Positions 18,157 through 28,141 of a stretch of 64,000 nucleotides of DNA are shown here, in pieces. Location of the stretch: assembly GCF_016734805.1 (NCBI RefSeq), contig NZ_JAERQG010000002.1, positions 1,020,421 through 1,084,420 of the forward strand, in the 5' to 3' direction. Position numbers and translations under genes: made by a program. Origin of the DNA: Marivirga atlantica. Lineage in GTDB: Bacteria; Bacteroidota; Bacteroidia; Cytophagales; Cyclobacteriaceae. How positions within the stretch are numbered: position 1 is the first letter of the stretch; each line of letters starts with the position of its first letter. The notes beneath the pieces are model-generated. The model was given only the letters and a program-made list of their open reading frames with translations. It searched no databases and had not been told where the DNA came from.

Positions 18157-18755
18157 GCTTCAACACTTTTAACAATTTTCCCTGGGTTTCCCACCACTAC
18201 AGAATAATCAGGAACATCCTGCGTAATCACAGCTCCGGCACCAATAACGCACCACTTACCAATATTTACTAAAGGAATTACCGTTGCTCCAGCTCCAATT
18301 AAAGTACCCTCTCCTACAGATACGCCACCACATACTCCAACATTTGGTGCAATATGAGCAAAATCACCTATCTCACAATCATGATCTACACTGGCGGAAG
18401 TATTAATAATTACATGCTCTCCTATTATTGTATCGGCATTAATCACTGTTCTAGGCATGAGAACTGTACCCTCTCCAATTTGAACATTAGAACCCAAAAC
18501 TGATGTTGCATGAATGGCACGACCAAAATTAGCCTCAATAGCCTCTACTACTTTCTTTCTGGTTTTATTAACACCTATTGATATAATGCAATCGGTACCA
18601 TCATTAGAGAAATCCTTGGTTTTTCCTATAACAGGTATATCCCAAAGAGATTTTTTGCTCTCATCTTCATCGAAAAAAGCTTTTACCTTAATTCCCTGAG
18701 AGGAAAGTATATCTACGATGACCTTGGCATGTCCGCTTGCTCCAAATAAATACAT
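18153..18755 (-). CDS. NeuD/PglD-type sugar O-acyltransferase (first copy)
   Basis: 200 residues with the same architecture as the next gene: Rossmann start MYLFGASGHAKVIVDIL, then hexapeptide repeats with the catalytic His in SASVDHDCEIGDFAHIAP and GVSVGEGTLIGAGATVIP. It opens a four-gene, overlapping operon (NeuD, NeuD, XrtF, XrtF-associated). Tandem paralogues could act sequentially on two sugars or form a hetero-trimer; this is inference. It catalyses acetyl-CoA-dependent acylation of a nucleotide or amino sugar, by family. Confidence 0.9.
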   Translation of the reverse strand: MYLFGASGHAKVIVDILSSQGIKVKAFFDEDESKKSLWDIPVIGKTKDFSNDGTDCIISIGVNKTRKKVVEAIEANFGRAIHATSVLGSNVQIGEGTVLMPRTVINADTIIGEHVIINTSASVDHDCEIGDFAHIAPNVGVCGGVSVGEGTLIGAGATVIPLVNIGKWCVIGAGAVITQDVPDYSVVVGNPGKIVKSVEA

Positions 18756-18835
18756 AGCATAAACTTAGACTAATATTGAAAATTATTCAAACAGCAGTTT
18801 GATAATAATTGAAATCCAGAATTCGTAGGTTTTGC

Positions 18836-19981
18836 TTATTTAAGCAGGCCTTCTTTAACCAGCTCATTAATAACTAATTCCGTCATTTCACTTTTAAATT
18901 TAAACTCATCGCGTGTATCCATCACATAAGCCTTTAGCTTCATTTTCAAATAAGAACCTGATTGATTAATTTCATGAAAGAATAATACCACTATCGGTTT
19001 ATTGAGATAAACATACTTTGAGGTAGCTGCTGCTTCTGTGGCAATCGCCCTTACTTTGGTAGTATCAGTATCATTAGGAAGAAATATTTCTGCCACTACC
19101 TGACAATTGAGTTCTCCACTATTACTGTTTGAAACAGAACCACTCATCATGACTGAGTTTGGCACAGATACTAAGGAGTCATCAGGAGTGACAATCCTGG
19201 TGGAACGGAGACCAATTTCTACTACTTCGCCATAATACTTATCTACTTCTATTTTATCTCCGCTAACAAATGGTCTGTCCAATAAAATAACGATTCCACC
19301 AAATATATTCTTGAGGATATCCTGAGAAGCGAAACCAACAGCTACACCTATTGAGGCTGAAAAAGCCAGCATTGTTGTGATAGATGGTCTAAAAACTACC
19401 ACTATTATCAGCGTAATAATGGTACTCCACGTAACAATTTTAATGATTGGAATAGCTCCCTTAAAGGTTATTCTATAATTAGGACTTCTTTCAGCTAACG
19501 CATTTAACAGGTAGCTTAATAACCTGATAATAAAATAGCCAAAAACTAGAAAAACGATAGAATAGAAAATATTATCGCCAGAAATCAACTTGGCTATAGT
19601 TTCCAATTTATCGTCTCCCTCATCAGACTTAGTTTCACTTTTATTCTTGGTATTTTTATTACCGAGTAGCTCTTCAGATTTATTTTGGACAGTATCTTTC
19701 TGAGCTGCTGATTTTGTCGAATCCTTCTTTAGAGGTGCCGGAAGCTTTGTTGATTTGTTTAAACTCTTTGCTATTGAATCTGGCAAAACTCTTGGTTGAC
19801 CGATAGGCTTTACTTCTATTGAACTGTCAGCACGGGCTAGAGAATCATTCTCCAGAGCCTTTCCCAAACTATCCATCTCCTTTACAATATCATTCTGCGA
19901 ATAGAGTGGACTAACACTTACTGAACAAAGCAGAATTAGGATGATGAATAATGAATTAAATATATTTTTTAAAGCGCTCAC
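18836..19981 (-). CDS. MscS-family mechanosensitive channel with long periplasmic leader
   Basis: 381 residues. It starts at GTG (19981), overlapping the stop TAG of the upstream ATPase-like gene by one base (TAGTG), a classic coupling arrangement. After a signal-like helix (SLFIILILLCSVSVSP) comes about 100 residues of Ser/Lys/Asp-rich low-complexity linker, then three membrane helices. The pore-lining helix is ASIGVAVGFASQDILKNIFGGIVILLDRPF, followed by the beta-domain motif GEVVEIGLRSTRIVTPDDSLVSVPNS. It forms an ion channel that opens under membrane tension. The linker suggests a protein partner in the periplasm. Confidence 0.92.
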   Translation of the reverse strand: MSALKNIFNSLFIILILLCSVSVSPLYSQNDIVKEMDSLGKALENDSLARADSSIEVKPIGQPRVLPDSIAKSLNKSTKLPAPLKKDSTKSAAQKDTVQNKSEELLGNKNTKNKSETKSDEGDDKLETIAKLISGDNIFYSIVFLVFGYFIIRLLSYLLNALAERSPNYRITFKGAIPIIKIVTWSTIITLIIVVVFRPSITTMLAFSASIGVAVGFASQDILKNIFGGIVILLDRPFVSGDKIEVDKYYGEVVEIGLRSTRIVTPDDSLVSVPNSVMMSGSVSNSNSGELNCQVVAEIFLPNDTDTTKVRAIATEAAATSKYVYLNKPIVVLFFHEINQSGSYLKMKLKAYVMDTRDEFKFKSEMTELVINELVKEGLLK

Positions 19982-22884
19982 TAGCTTATCAAATTTTTAA
20001 CTTTTAATAATTGTACTGTATTTCGAAATATAATCGGGTTTACCAAAAAGAAATCTTCTTCCTCAATTAAAACCCCATCTTCCAACATTTCTATAATCAT
20101 GAAGCGCACTTTTTGCTCATTCATATTAAGCACTCTGGCCGCTTGCATTACGTTTAAACCATCGTGTAAAATAAGGGCGTGAAGCAGAAACACCCTATCA
20201 GCCTGCAATGAATTAAGGAAACTGAAATCAGGCTTCTCAAAACTTTTAATGGTGATGCTGTGCCCATCAACCGACTTGGTGCTCAAGAGCCAATACATAA
20301 GCGCCATACTTACATTACTTTTAGAGAAACTATGGAGCTCTTTAAAGAATTTGCTTCTAAGAAATTCCTGTTTTTCTTCATCATTGAGTTTCTTAAACTT
20401 TTTATCATCAGCCAATTCAGCTGGTGCCTCAAAATTGATTTTGAAACCACTTACTCTATTTCTTTTGATTACCAGTTTACTGATGGTATCAGCATCCATT
20501 TGCTCGAGCACTATGGGGTAACTGAAGAATGCATTGATCTTGAGGGTACGTTCTAAGTAACGATATGCATACAAAGAAACTGAAACCATCCAAAAAATAT
20601 TCTTTTGAGTAGCCGCAATGATGTCTATTAATTCAATAAGTGCTTTTTGCCCACCAATCACTCTCAAGTACAGATTTTGTAAATCTTCTACTATGATGAT
20701 TCTTTTAGTGCCTCCATTTAAATAAGCAATTAATTTATCCGCTGAATCTATATCCGGCTGCTTTAAGGTTTGAGCAAACTTATCTATCAGCACATTGCGG
20801 TCTATCTGATTTCCTGTAAATGATAAGCGTACAAAAGCGTGCTTTAGTTTAACAGTTTTTAAAACATAGTTGATTAATGAAGTCATTCCACTCCACTTTT
20901 CTCCAGTGAGTATTACATCACCATAATGACCTTCCTGCCAGGCTGTATAGGCACTATTAAACCGTTCCAACTCCTTTTCTCTACCTTCAAATAGCACAGT
21001 ATCATCCAAAGGCTCAATGGCATATAGTCTTTTATAGATAAGTGGTAAACCATCTATAGTTTTCTTAGCGATATTAAGAAAGTCAGAAACTTCTCTATTG
21101 GGTTGATCGGTAACATTGATAGAGAAAAATTTCCTGTTGATCTGCTCTACCTGATTAATCGCCCAATTGTATTGAACAGTGCCATAGGCTTTTACTTTAT
21201 CCCAATAATCTGATACGGTAGACCTAATTTGCTTATTAAATGCTTCTGATTTTTGCAGGGCCTTGGCCTTGCTAATCCTAAGTTTTAAGGCGGCAATATT
21301 TTCCTTATTGTTAAGCTCATTAATTTCAACGGTAAGGCTGTTTTCTATACTATCAAGCTCCTTTAAGGTATTATCTATTAAATGATCAAGCTGATCCTTA
21401 ATTTCCTGATTGGCATTTATGGCTCTTTCAAAACCTTCTTTTAATATATGCTGTATATCAGCAGCATCAAGCTCTTCATTTAAAGCATTGGAAGCCGTAT
21501 TGAGTACATAGTTAACTATTTCGTCAATATCACCAGCTGCAACCAGTAGCTTATCCATTTTACTGAAAATGGTACCTTTTAAGTCTTCTATTTTTTCATT
21601 GATGAGCGGTACTAACTCAAAGGATAGCAATTCGTGATTTGAAATATTAGACAATTCACTATCCGGCAGAGGCTCATCATAAACACCTGACTTAACCACT
21701 ACATATTCAGCCTCAAGACTATTTATTCTTTCCTCTATTTTATGCTCAAATTTATCGAGTTGGTTGAGGAGACTATTCTCGCTTAAGCTAGTTTCAAAGC
21801 CTGACAAAAGTCCCATGTTAAGGTCTTTTTTAGACTGATAGGTCAATTGTGCTATTAGCTTTTTAAGCGCTTCACTGTCGTGCCCATCTTCTGTAAAATT
21901 TTTGAGTGATCGTTGAAGAAATGAGGATATTTCCTGTTGATAATTCTTTTCAACTTTATTCTGCCAATCTTCGATATTCTTTTCTAGCTCCTCTTTGTGG
22001 TAGTTAAGATGGGCTTTTAAAGCAGATAGCTCTAATTTTGAGCGCCAATCCTCAAAGTTAGCATGGATGGTATTTTCCCATTTTCCAAACTGCTCTTCCC
22101 AGTCTTCTATTGCCTCTTCTTCCTTCTTTTCAAGGTAAGCCATCCTCAGCTTTTTGTCATCATGCTCAATGGTGTCCACCAGTTCATAAGCCTTATGAAA
22201 TTCATTACTGGCATTCTCGTACCAATCCTGGATAATATCAGTAGCCTCTGCCTTTAGCGTAGCAAAATCTTCTTCAAGCTTTTTTGGCTCAAGTTGCTGA
22301 TGTACTTTAAGCTCTGCTAATTTTTCAATAAACAGTCTGTTCGTTTTATCCTCTATCTGCTGCCAAACTTTGTAAAAAGGCCTGATTAAATGCGCTTCTG
22401 TTAATTGCTTGACGGGAATTGCGTGACTCCAATATTTTAATGGCTTTTTATCTTTTCGAAACAGGTTAGCGATGTAGAAAGGAATTTTGCTTAAATGGAA
22501 AGCGACAATCTTAAAGCTCTTTCTGAATTTTAGCCAGCCACTATCCGCTTCATCAATTCTAAAACGAAGAGCAAGCTGCTCTTTCACTTCAATTTCAGGC
22601 AGTTTTCTTAAAAAGAAATCCTTTTCTCCAAAAAAGTCTGCACTAAGAATTTGTAGATCAGCAGCTTTAGGTTTACTACTAAAGTTGTTGCTTAATACTT
22701 TGCGAATACGTTGACAGCTTTCATCTTCAGAAGGACCAGCTTCATCCTTATATTCCTGATTGATACTAGCCACACGCTCTGCAAGCTCTTTTAAATAATC
22801 TTCTCGCTCACCAATTCGTTTTGAGATGTGCCGCAACAAAAATTTATACCACGTAATACAATGTTCGGTATAATTATCCTTCAT
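19981..22884 (-). CDS. Large coiled-coil protein with AAA/STAND-like ATPase domain
   Basis: 967 residues with no signal or membrane helix. Residues 1-600 are mostly charged helices predicted to form coiled coils. A P-loop-like region at 655-675 reads GEKWSGMTSL (661-670): the usual invariant lysine of G-x4-G-K-[ST] is methionine, with a lysine earlier in the loop. A Walker-B-like strand follows (RIIIVEDLQNL, Glu733-Asp734). A winged-helix-like module (VMQAARVLNMNEQKVRFMIIEML) ends the protein. It is coupled by a TAGTG junction to an MscS channel and could control it. The function is not known. Confidence 0.75.
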   Translation of the reverse strand: MKDNYTEHCITWYKFLLRHISKRIGEREDYLKELAERVASINQEYKDEAGPSEDESCQRIRKVLSNNFSSKPKAADLQILSADFFGEKDFFLRKLPEIEVKEQLALRFRIDEADSGWLKFRKSFKIVAFHLSKIPFYIANLFRKDKKPLKYWSHAIPVKQLTEAHLIRPFYKVWQQIEDKTNRLFIEKLAELKVHQQLEPKKLEEDFATLKAEATDIIQDWYENASNEFHKAYELVDTIEHDDKKLRMAYLEKKEEEAIEDWEEQFGKWENTIHANFEDWRSKLELSALKAHLNYHKEELEKNIEDWQNKVEKNYQQEISSFLQRSLKNFTEDGHDSEALKKLIAQLTYQSKKDLNMGLLSGFETSLSENSLLNQLDKFEHKIEERINSLEAEYVVVKSGVYDEPLPDSELSNISNHELLSFELVPLINEKIEDLKGTIFSKMDKLLVAAGDIDEIVNYVLNTASNALNEELDAADIQHILKEGFERAINANQEIKDQLDHLIDNTLKELDSIENSLTVEINELNNKENIAALKLRISKAKALQKSEAFNKQIRSTVSDYWDKVKAYGTVQYNWAINQVEQINRKFFSINVTDQPNREVSDFLNIAKKTIDGLPLIYKRLYAIEPLDDTVLFEGREKELERFNSAYTAWQEGHYGDVILTGEKWSGMTSLINYVLKTVKLKHAFVRLSFTGNQIDRNVLIDKFAQTLKQPDIDSADKLIAYLNGGTKRIIIVEDLQNLYLRVIGGQKALIELIDIIAATQKNIFWMVSVSLYAYRYLERTLKINAFFSYPIVLEQMDADTISKLVIKRNRVSGFKINFEAPAELADDKKFKKLNDEEKQEFLRSKFFKELHSFSKSNVSMALMYWLLSTKSVDGHSITIKSFEKPDFSFLNSLQADRVFLLHALILHDGLNVMQAARVLNMNEQKVRFMIIEMLEDGVLIEEEDFFLVNPIIFRNTVQLLKVKNLIS

Positions 22885-23126
22885 GTATTTAATTCTAATT
22901 AATTGGTTAATGCATTAACCAGCAAGTGCAATACGTAAACCTATAAAAAAGGATGTAGTTAACACTCACTTAAGGCCTAAGTTACATAATAATATTTGCT
23001 AGCCTATTGTTATTGCATGCTGCTATTATTAATCATTCTTTAATGTAATATGCTTAATCAAAACTTCTCCACTAAAATGAGCGCTCATAATTACAGATCA
23101 AGGTGTCATAGCAGTATAAATTTCCT

Positions 23127-23134
23127 TACCTTTG
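23127..23134 (+). promoter_or_regulatory. -7 promoter element for ABC-F gene
   Basis: TACCTTTG is a perfect Bacteroidota -7 box, 20 nt before the ATG at 23154. It lies in the divergent 269-nt region shared with the large ATPase-like gene. Confidence 0.6.
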
Positions 23135-23147
23135 CGCTTTGAAATAA

Positions 23148-24779
<1,632 letters not shown>

Positions 24780-24818
24780 CAAATGGTTAGTCGTTAGTCG
24801 GCATCTTTATCTATAGTC

Positions 24819-24858
24819 AAAAAGAAAGCCTGATTGCATACAATCAGGCTTTCTTTTT
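24819..24858. terminator. Bidirectional terminator hairpin T1
   Basis: A perfect 18-bp stem (AAAAAGAAAGCCTGATTG and its complement) with the loop CATA, A-rich on one side and T-rich on the other. It lies between the convergent ABC-F and DUF1772-like genes and can terminate both. Its core CCTGATTG recurs in T2 and T3. Confidence 0.9.
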
Positions 24859-24896
24859 GTGGCAGACTTCACGAAGCTAGTTCGCAGTACGTTCAT

Positions 24897-25373
24897 TCAG
24901 TTTTTACTGACGCTATTTGTTTGAATTTTAATCAAGGCTAGCATTAAAAAGACCAGAGAAGTAAATTCAAGTACAATTCGTCCCCAATGCCAATAATTCC
25001 AAACTATTAATTCCTTTTTTAGTGCCGCTTCTGTAAAATGAGCCTCATAAAACAATTCATTTGTTCCTTTGAAATAAACATAAAAACTCACTATAAAAAG
25101 AATCGCAAAAAAGGAGGAAACCAGTGCAAATTTCAAACCGCTTGAATTAATTCTTTTGCAATAAACAGCAACTGAAATAGGGATTAGTGCAGCAATAATG
25201 GTTAGTACAGTATAGAAACGGCCTATTACAGGACCGTGTTGAGCATAGTATGTATAAAAATCACTGGCTGATAAAGATTTCCAGTACGGAACAAGCAAAA
25301 CGCCTTCTGTAATTTGGCTGCCGATAAAAATTGAGAAAACGACTACAGCGAGGTAAAGAACAAATTGTTTCAT
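24897..25373 (-). CDS. DUF1772-like membrane protein
   Basis: 158 residues from the ATG at 25373; the frame opens nine codons earlier at a TTG. There are four hydrophobic helices. The first contains IGSQITEGVLLVPYW, and a periplasmic loop holds YYAQHGPVIGRFYTVLTI; this is the pattern of the small DUF1772/anthrone-oxygenase-like membrane proteins. The last helix follows VWNYWHWGRIVLEF. Function unknown. It is bounded by hairpins T1 (downstream) and T2 (upstream of its start). Confidence 0.7.
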   Translation of the reverse strand: MKQFVLYLAVVVFSIFIGSQITEGVLLVPYWKSLSASDFYTYYAQHGPVIGRFYTVLTIIAALIPISVAVYCKRINSSGLKFALVSSFFAILFIVSFYVYFKGTNELFYEAHFTEAALKKELIVWNYWHWGRIVLEFTSLVFLMLALIKIQTNSVSKN

Positions 25374-25460
25374 AAATAAATTTATTAAACAATTATTCAA
25401 TTGACACAGCCTAAAAATACTCGATAAGGAAAAATATTGGTCTCAGGAATATTCTAGTCA

Positions 25461-25494
25461 AAAAAGGCCTGATTGCACGCAACCAGGCCTTTTT
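25461..25494. terminator. Terminator-type hairpin T2 in a divergent intergenic region
   Basis: A 15-bp stem (AAAAAGGCCTGATTG against CAACCAGGCCTTTTT, one G-T mismatch) with the loop CACG and a T-run. It lies between the start codons of two divergent genes, where no transcript should end. It is nearly the same as T1 and T3. Confidence 0.7.
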
Positions 25495-25588
25495 GTATTG
25501 AATTCTTACATAAATTAATTTTCACTAACTTCATAAAGAAGATTCAATCTTCTCAAGTAATTATATTAAATTATTATATAATAATACC

Positions 25589-26398
25589 GTGAATCCATTA
25601 AGAACCTATCCGAACCTAAGTCGATTACTTCTTTTTGTGGTTCTTACAGCTATTGCACTTATTCTGCCTGACTTTTTACCCTTACCTGAGAATACTGCAA
25701 AGGTCTTTCCTTTTGTAGGCTTAATATTGGTTGTTCTGGCTAATTGGGCTTTATATAAAACAGAAAATAAAAACTTAGACGATTTAGGCTTCAATTTTAA
25801 AATACAAAATCTCAAATATCTCCCTACTGGACTTATTTTGGGCATTTTGGCTGTGCTGGTAGGATACTACCTAAAATCTTTTTTAACGAATGATAAAATA
25901 ATTGTTCAACAAGAAATTGATTTTGGAGATTTAGCTAAACAGCTTTATTGGATTCTTCCAACAGCTGCAGTCCAAGAATTTATTTGTAGAAGCTATGGCT
26001 ATAAAAAGTTGATTTCAACCTATAATTTAAAAATAGCAAATCTTGTAGTGGTTATCATATTTATTTCCATGCATAATATCTTTAACATAGGGATATTTGG
26101 AGCCTTATTCTACTCAATTTCATTAATTATTGGGCACTGCGTTTTTGCTAATGCCCTTCTAAGATCTGGAACAATTTATTTTGCTATAGGCATACATTGG
26201 GGAAGTAATATGGCTAACAACCAGCTATTTACTGAAAACCAATTATCTACGTCTATTCTATTTTTAGAAAAAGCTGTTCAGGAAGAAGCAGCTGGCTTTA
26301 ACCCATTAGGTATTTTACTTTACTTGATTACTTTAAACATAGGCTTTATATTATTGTGGCTCTTTATTAAGAAATGGAGGCAGAATGAGAAGGCTTAA
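25589..26398 (+). CDS. CPBP-family (Abi/CAAX protease-like) membrane protein, variant active site
   Basis: 269 residues, GTG start, with about eight hydrophobic helices. The four-part motif of CPBP intramembrane glutamic proteases is recognisable but altered: the E-E-x3-R motif reads Q-E-F-I-C-R (AAVQEFICRSYGY, about residues 129-141). It is followed by FISMHNIFN (His) and GIHWGSNMANNQLF (His, Asn). The first catalytic Glu is therefore Gln, which may reduce protease activity or mark a scaffold form. Family members handle prenylated proteins, bacteriocin immunity or regulated proteolysis. The nearby hairpins T2 and T3 isolate it from its neighbours. Confidence 0.78.
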   Translation: MNPLRTYPNLSRLLLFVVLTAIALILPDFLPLPENTAKVFPFVGLILVVLANWALYKTENKNLDDLGFNFKIQNLKYLPTGLILGILAVLVGYYLKSFLTNDKIIVQQEIDFGDLAKQLYWILPTAAVQEFICRSYGYKKLISTYNLKIANLVVVIIFISMHNIFNIGIFGALFYSISLIIGHCVFANALLRSGTIYFAIGIHWGSNMANNQLFTENQLSTSILFLEKAVQEEAAGFNPLGILLYLITLNIGFILLWLFIKKWRQNEKA

Positions 26399-26424
26399 TT
26401 CCATTTGTTCTTAACCAAGTAAAA

Positions 26425-26460
26425 AAAGTCTGATTGTATGCAATCAGGCTTTCTATTTTT
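26425..26460. terminator. Terminator hairpin T3 after CPBP gene
   Basis: A 12-bp stem (one G-T pair) around the loop TATG, sharing TCTGATTG / CAATCAGGCTTT with T1, followed by CTATTTTT. It lies 27 nt after the CPBP stop codon and is well placed to end that transcript. Confidence 0.8.
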
Positions 26461-26662
26461 ACATGATTCCTTTACCAATTAGTTGTTACTATAACCAACA
26501 ACAAATACAATTCTATCTGTCATCTAATGTAAAGCCGTTAATAACGGAATAATCAGCTAAACATTTATTTATGGCTTTACAATGCTTTTAGTCATGTTTT
26601 ACTAACTTGAGCAATAAATGATATAGTACGGATATAATAGCTTTAGTTATTATATTCGGATG

Positions 26663-28075
26663 TTGGGCGTAATTAGACAAAACCCTGAATTTGAATGAAA
26701 AAATTATTGATATTTCTTGGAGCTGGAGCTTCTATCGAATTTGGTATGCCAAGTGTAAGCGAAATTGATAAATTATTTGAAAGATGGGCAAGTGATAATT
26801 ACAGTTTAAAAAACAAAGAAGAAAGTAAAAATTTATATACTTGGCTCAAAGAAAAAATACAAATACACAGAAAGGAAAATGCAAAAACTGGAATTAAGTA
26901 TGAGTTGAATTTTGAAACTTTATTATTTACAATGCAAAACATTTCTTCTATTAGTAACGAAGAAAATATAGACTATAATAAAAGTTTAAAAGCATTTATA
27001 AGATTAAATGAATTTCCAGAGATCATTACTCGTTACAGAAAAGAAAAAAGAGCAGATGGAAATGATTTTAAGGATATGCAAGCATCCTTAACTGACCAAT
27101 TGTTAATTTACATTAGAAGAAAATGTTTAACCCTAAATGATGATAAAAGAGAGGAGTTAAATAATGCAAAACAATTCTTTAATACTTTAAAAGAAGATTA
27201 TGATTTAGGATTTATTAATCTAAATTATGATAATGTAATACTAAATGTTTTACCAGATTTATCTACGGGTTTTAATCTCGAAGATGGAAAATTTGATAAG
27301 ACAGAGTTTTATAGTCGTAAATGGAATTTTTGCTATCATTTACACGGTTCAATTCACTTCAATATGACAAATGATGGACCTTTAACACATAACATAACTT
27401 GGGAAAAAGATTTAAATAAAAACTTTCAAACTAGGTCTACAAACAGAAATGTAAATTACACAAGCGAAGGTAATTACCATTTGAATTCAACAATCATCTC
27501 TGGACTAGATAAAGCGAACCAATTATTAAGAGCGCCTTTTAGACAATACTATATGAAAATTGATAGTCTTGTCAATGAATCAGATGCAATTTTATTTATT
27601 GGTTATGGGTTCAACGATATGCACCTTAATAAAATATTTCCCTCACATCGTTTTTCACCTAATAAAAAAAGAAATGCAGTTGTTATTGATTATGCAACAG
27701 AAGATACTAACTCAATACAAATGCATAACAATAGTGATTGGTCACATAGACTTTTCGAAACAATACCATATAACTTTTATGATTTCGGAATAAGTAAATA
27801 CTTACCTATAGATGAAACTATTTTGTACTATAAAAAAATAGCACATTCGAGTCTTCAAGAAATGAAAAGTATCCATTAAGTGTTTGGTATAATGGTTTTT
27901 TAGAGGCTTGCCAAAATAGTGAAAAGTTTAAGAAAGAATTAAAATAACTACGCCCAACAATGGCTATAAGTAATTGCTTGTTCTCGCCTACCTCTGAAAA
28001 TCCTCGCGGATTTCCAGTTTGGTGTGTGCTTGCAAAGTTAAGTGCTAACCCACGCAACTATTAATATCCCAACTG
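26663..28075 (+). mobile_element. Integron-like gene cassette carrying SIR2 gene (proposed)
   Basis: The block starts in GTTGGGC (26662-26668; cut G^TTGGGC) and its gene is followed at 27952-27958 by GCCCAAC, the exact complement. These fit the integron R' (GTTRRRY) and R'' (RYYYAAC) core sites. In a circular cassette these two would pair to make one attC. After GCCCAAC come imperfect inverted arms (about 27959-27977 against 28054-28074) and GTTAGAG at 28075, a degenerate R'. The gene nearly fills the cassette and its probable original stop (27945) is 5 nt from R''. No integrase is in the window. This is proposed from sequence structure only. Confidence 0.5.
26695..27879 (+). CDS. SIR2-like domain protein, probable 3' frameshift
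   Basis: 394 residues. The NAD-binding SIR2 fold is shown by LLIFLGAGASIEFGMPS (residues 4-20), FINLNYDNVIL (about 178-188), FCYHLHGSIHF (about 215-225) and ILFIGYGFNDMHLNKIF (about 297-313). SIR2-like proteins of this type (pfam SIR2_2) commonly act as NAD-depleting effectors in phage defence. A run of seven A at 27832-27838 precedes the stop; shifting frame there extends the protein with a coding-looking tail (SVWYNGFLEAC...) to a stop at 27945-27947. The native protein may therefore be about 22 residues longer. Single gene, AT-rich, inside a proposed cassette. An antiviral role is inferred. Confidence 0.8.
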   Translation: MKKLLIFLGAGASIEFGMPSVSEIDKLFERWASDNYSLKNKEESKNLYTWLKEKIQIHRKENAKTGIKYELNFETLLFTMQNISSISNEENIDYNKSLKAFIRLNEFPEIITRYRKEKRADGNDFKDMQASLTDQLLIYIRRKCLTLNDDKREELNNAKQFFNTLKEDYDLGFINLNYDNVILNVLPDLSTGFNLEDGKFDKTEFYSRKWNFCYHLHGSIHFNMTNDGPLTHNITWEKDLNKNFQTRSTNRNVNYTSEGNYHLNSTIISGLDKANQLLRAPFRQYYMKIDSLVNESDAILFIGYGFNDMHLNKIFPSHRFSPNKKRNAVVIDYATEDTNSIQMHNNSDWSHRLFETIPYNFYDFGISKYLPIDETILYYKKIAHSSLQEMKSIH

Positions 28076-28081
28076 TTAGAG
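27948..28081 (+). other. attC-like recombination site (proposed)
   Basis: It begins ACGCCCAACAATGGC and ends GTTAGAG. The inner arms TATAAGTAATTGC and GCAACTATTAATAT pair partly, and smaller hairpins (for example GAAAATCC/GGATTTCC near 27997-28014) lie between. The length (about 130 nt) and the single-strand folding fit integron attC sites. Degenerate pairing of GCCCAAC with GTTAGAG (5 of 7) is what is expected when the right half belongs to the next cassette. Confidence 0.45.
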
Positions 28082-28109
28082 GTAACATGAGAAATAACAA
28101 TCGAAATCA

Positions 28110-28138
28110 TTGAATTCAGATTTATTTTTTTAATTTTG
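28110..28138 (+). promoter_or_regulatory. Promoter for TetR-SDR operon
   Basis: TTG at 28110-28112 and TAATTTTG at 28131-28138 are separated by 18 nt, matching the Bacteroidota -33/-7 arrangement. It places the RNA start near 28145 and excludes the upstream TTG at 28136 as start codon of the TetR gene. Confidence 0.6.
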
Positions 28139-28141
28139 TAT

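Noticed and set aside
27818..28057. Minus-strand 79-codon frame across the SIR2 3' end and the attC-like site
   Set aside because: It overlaps the SIR2 gene and the structured site, has no family likeness, and the plus-strand alternative frame explains the coding signal better.
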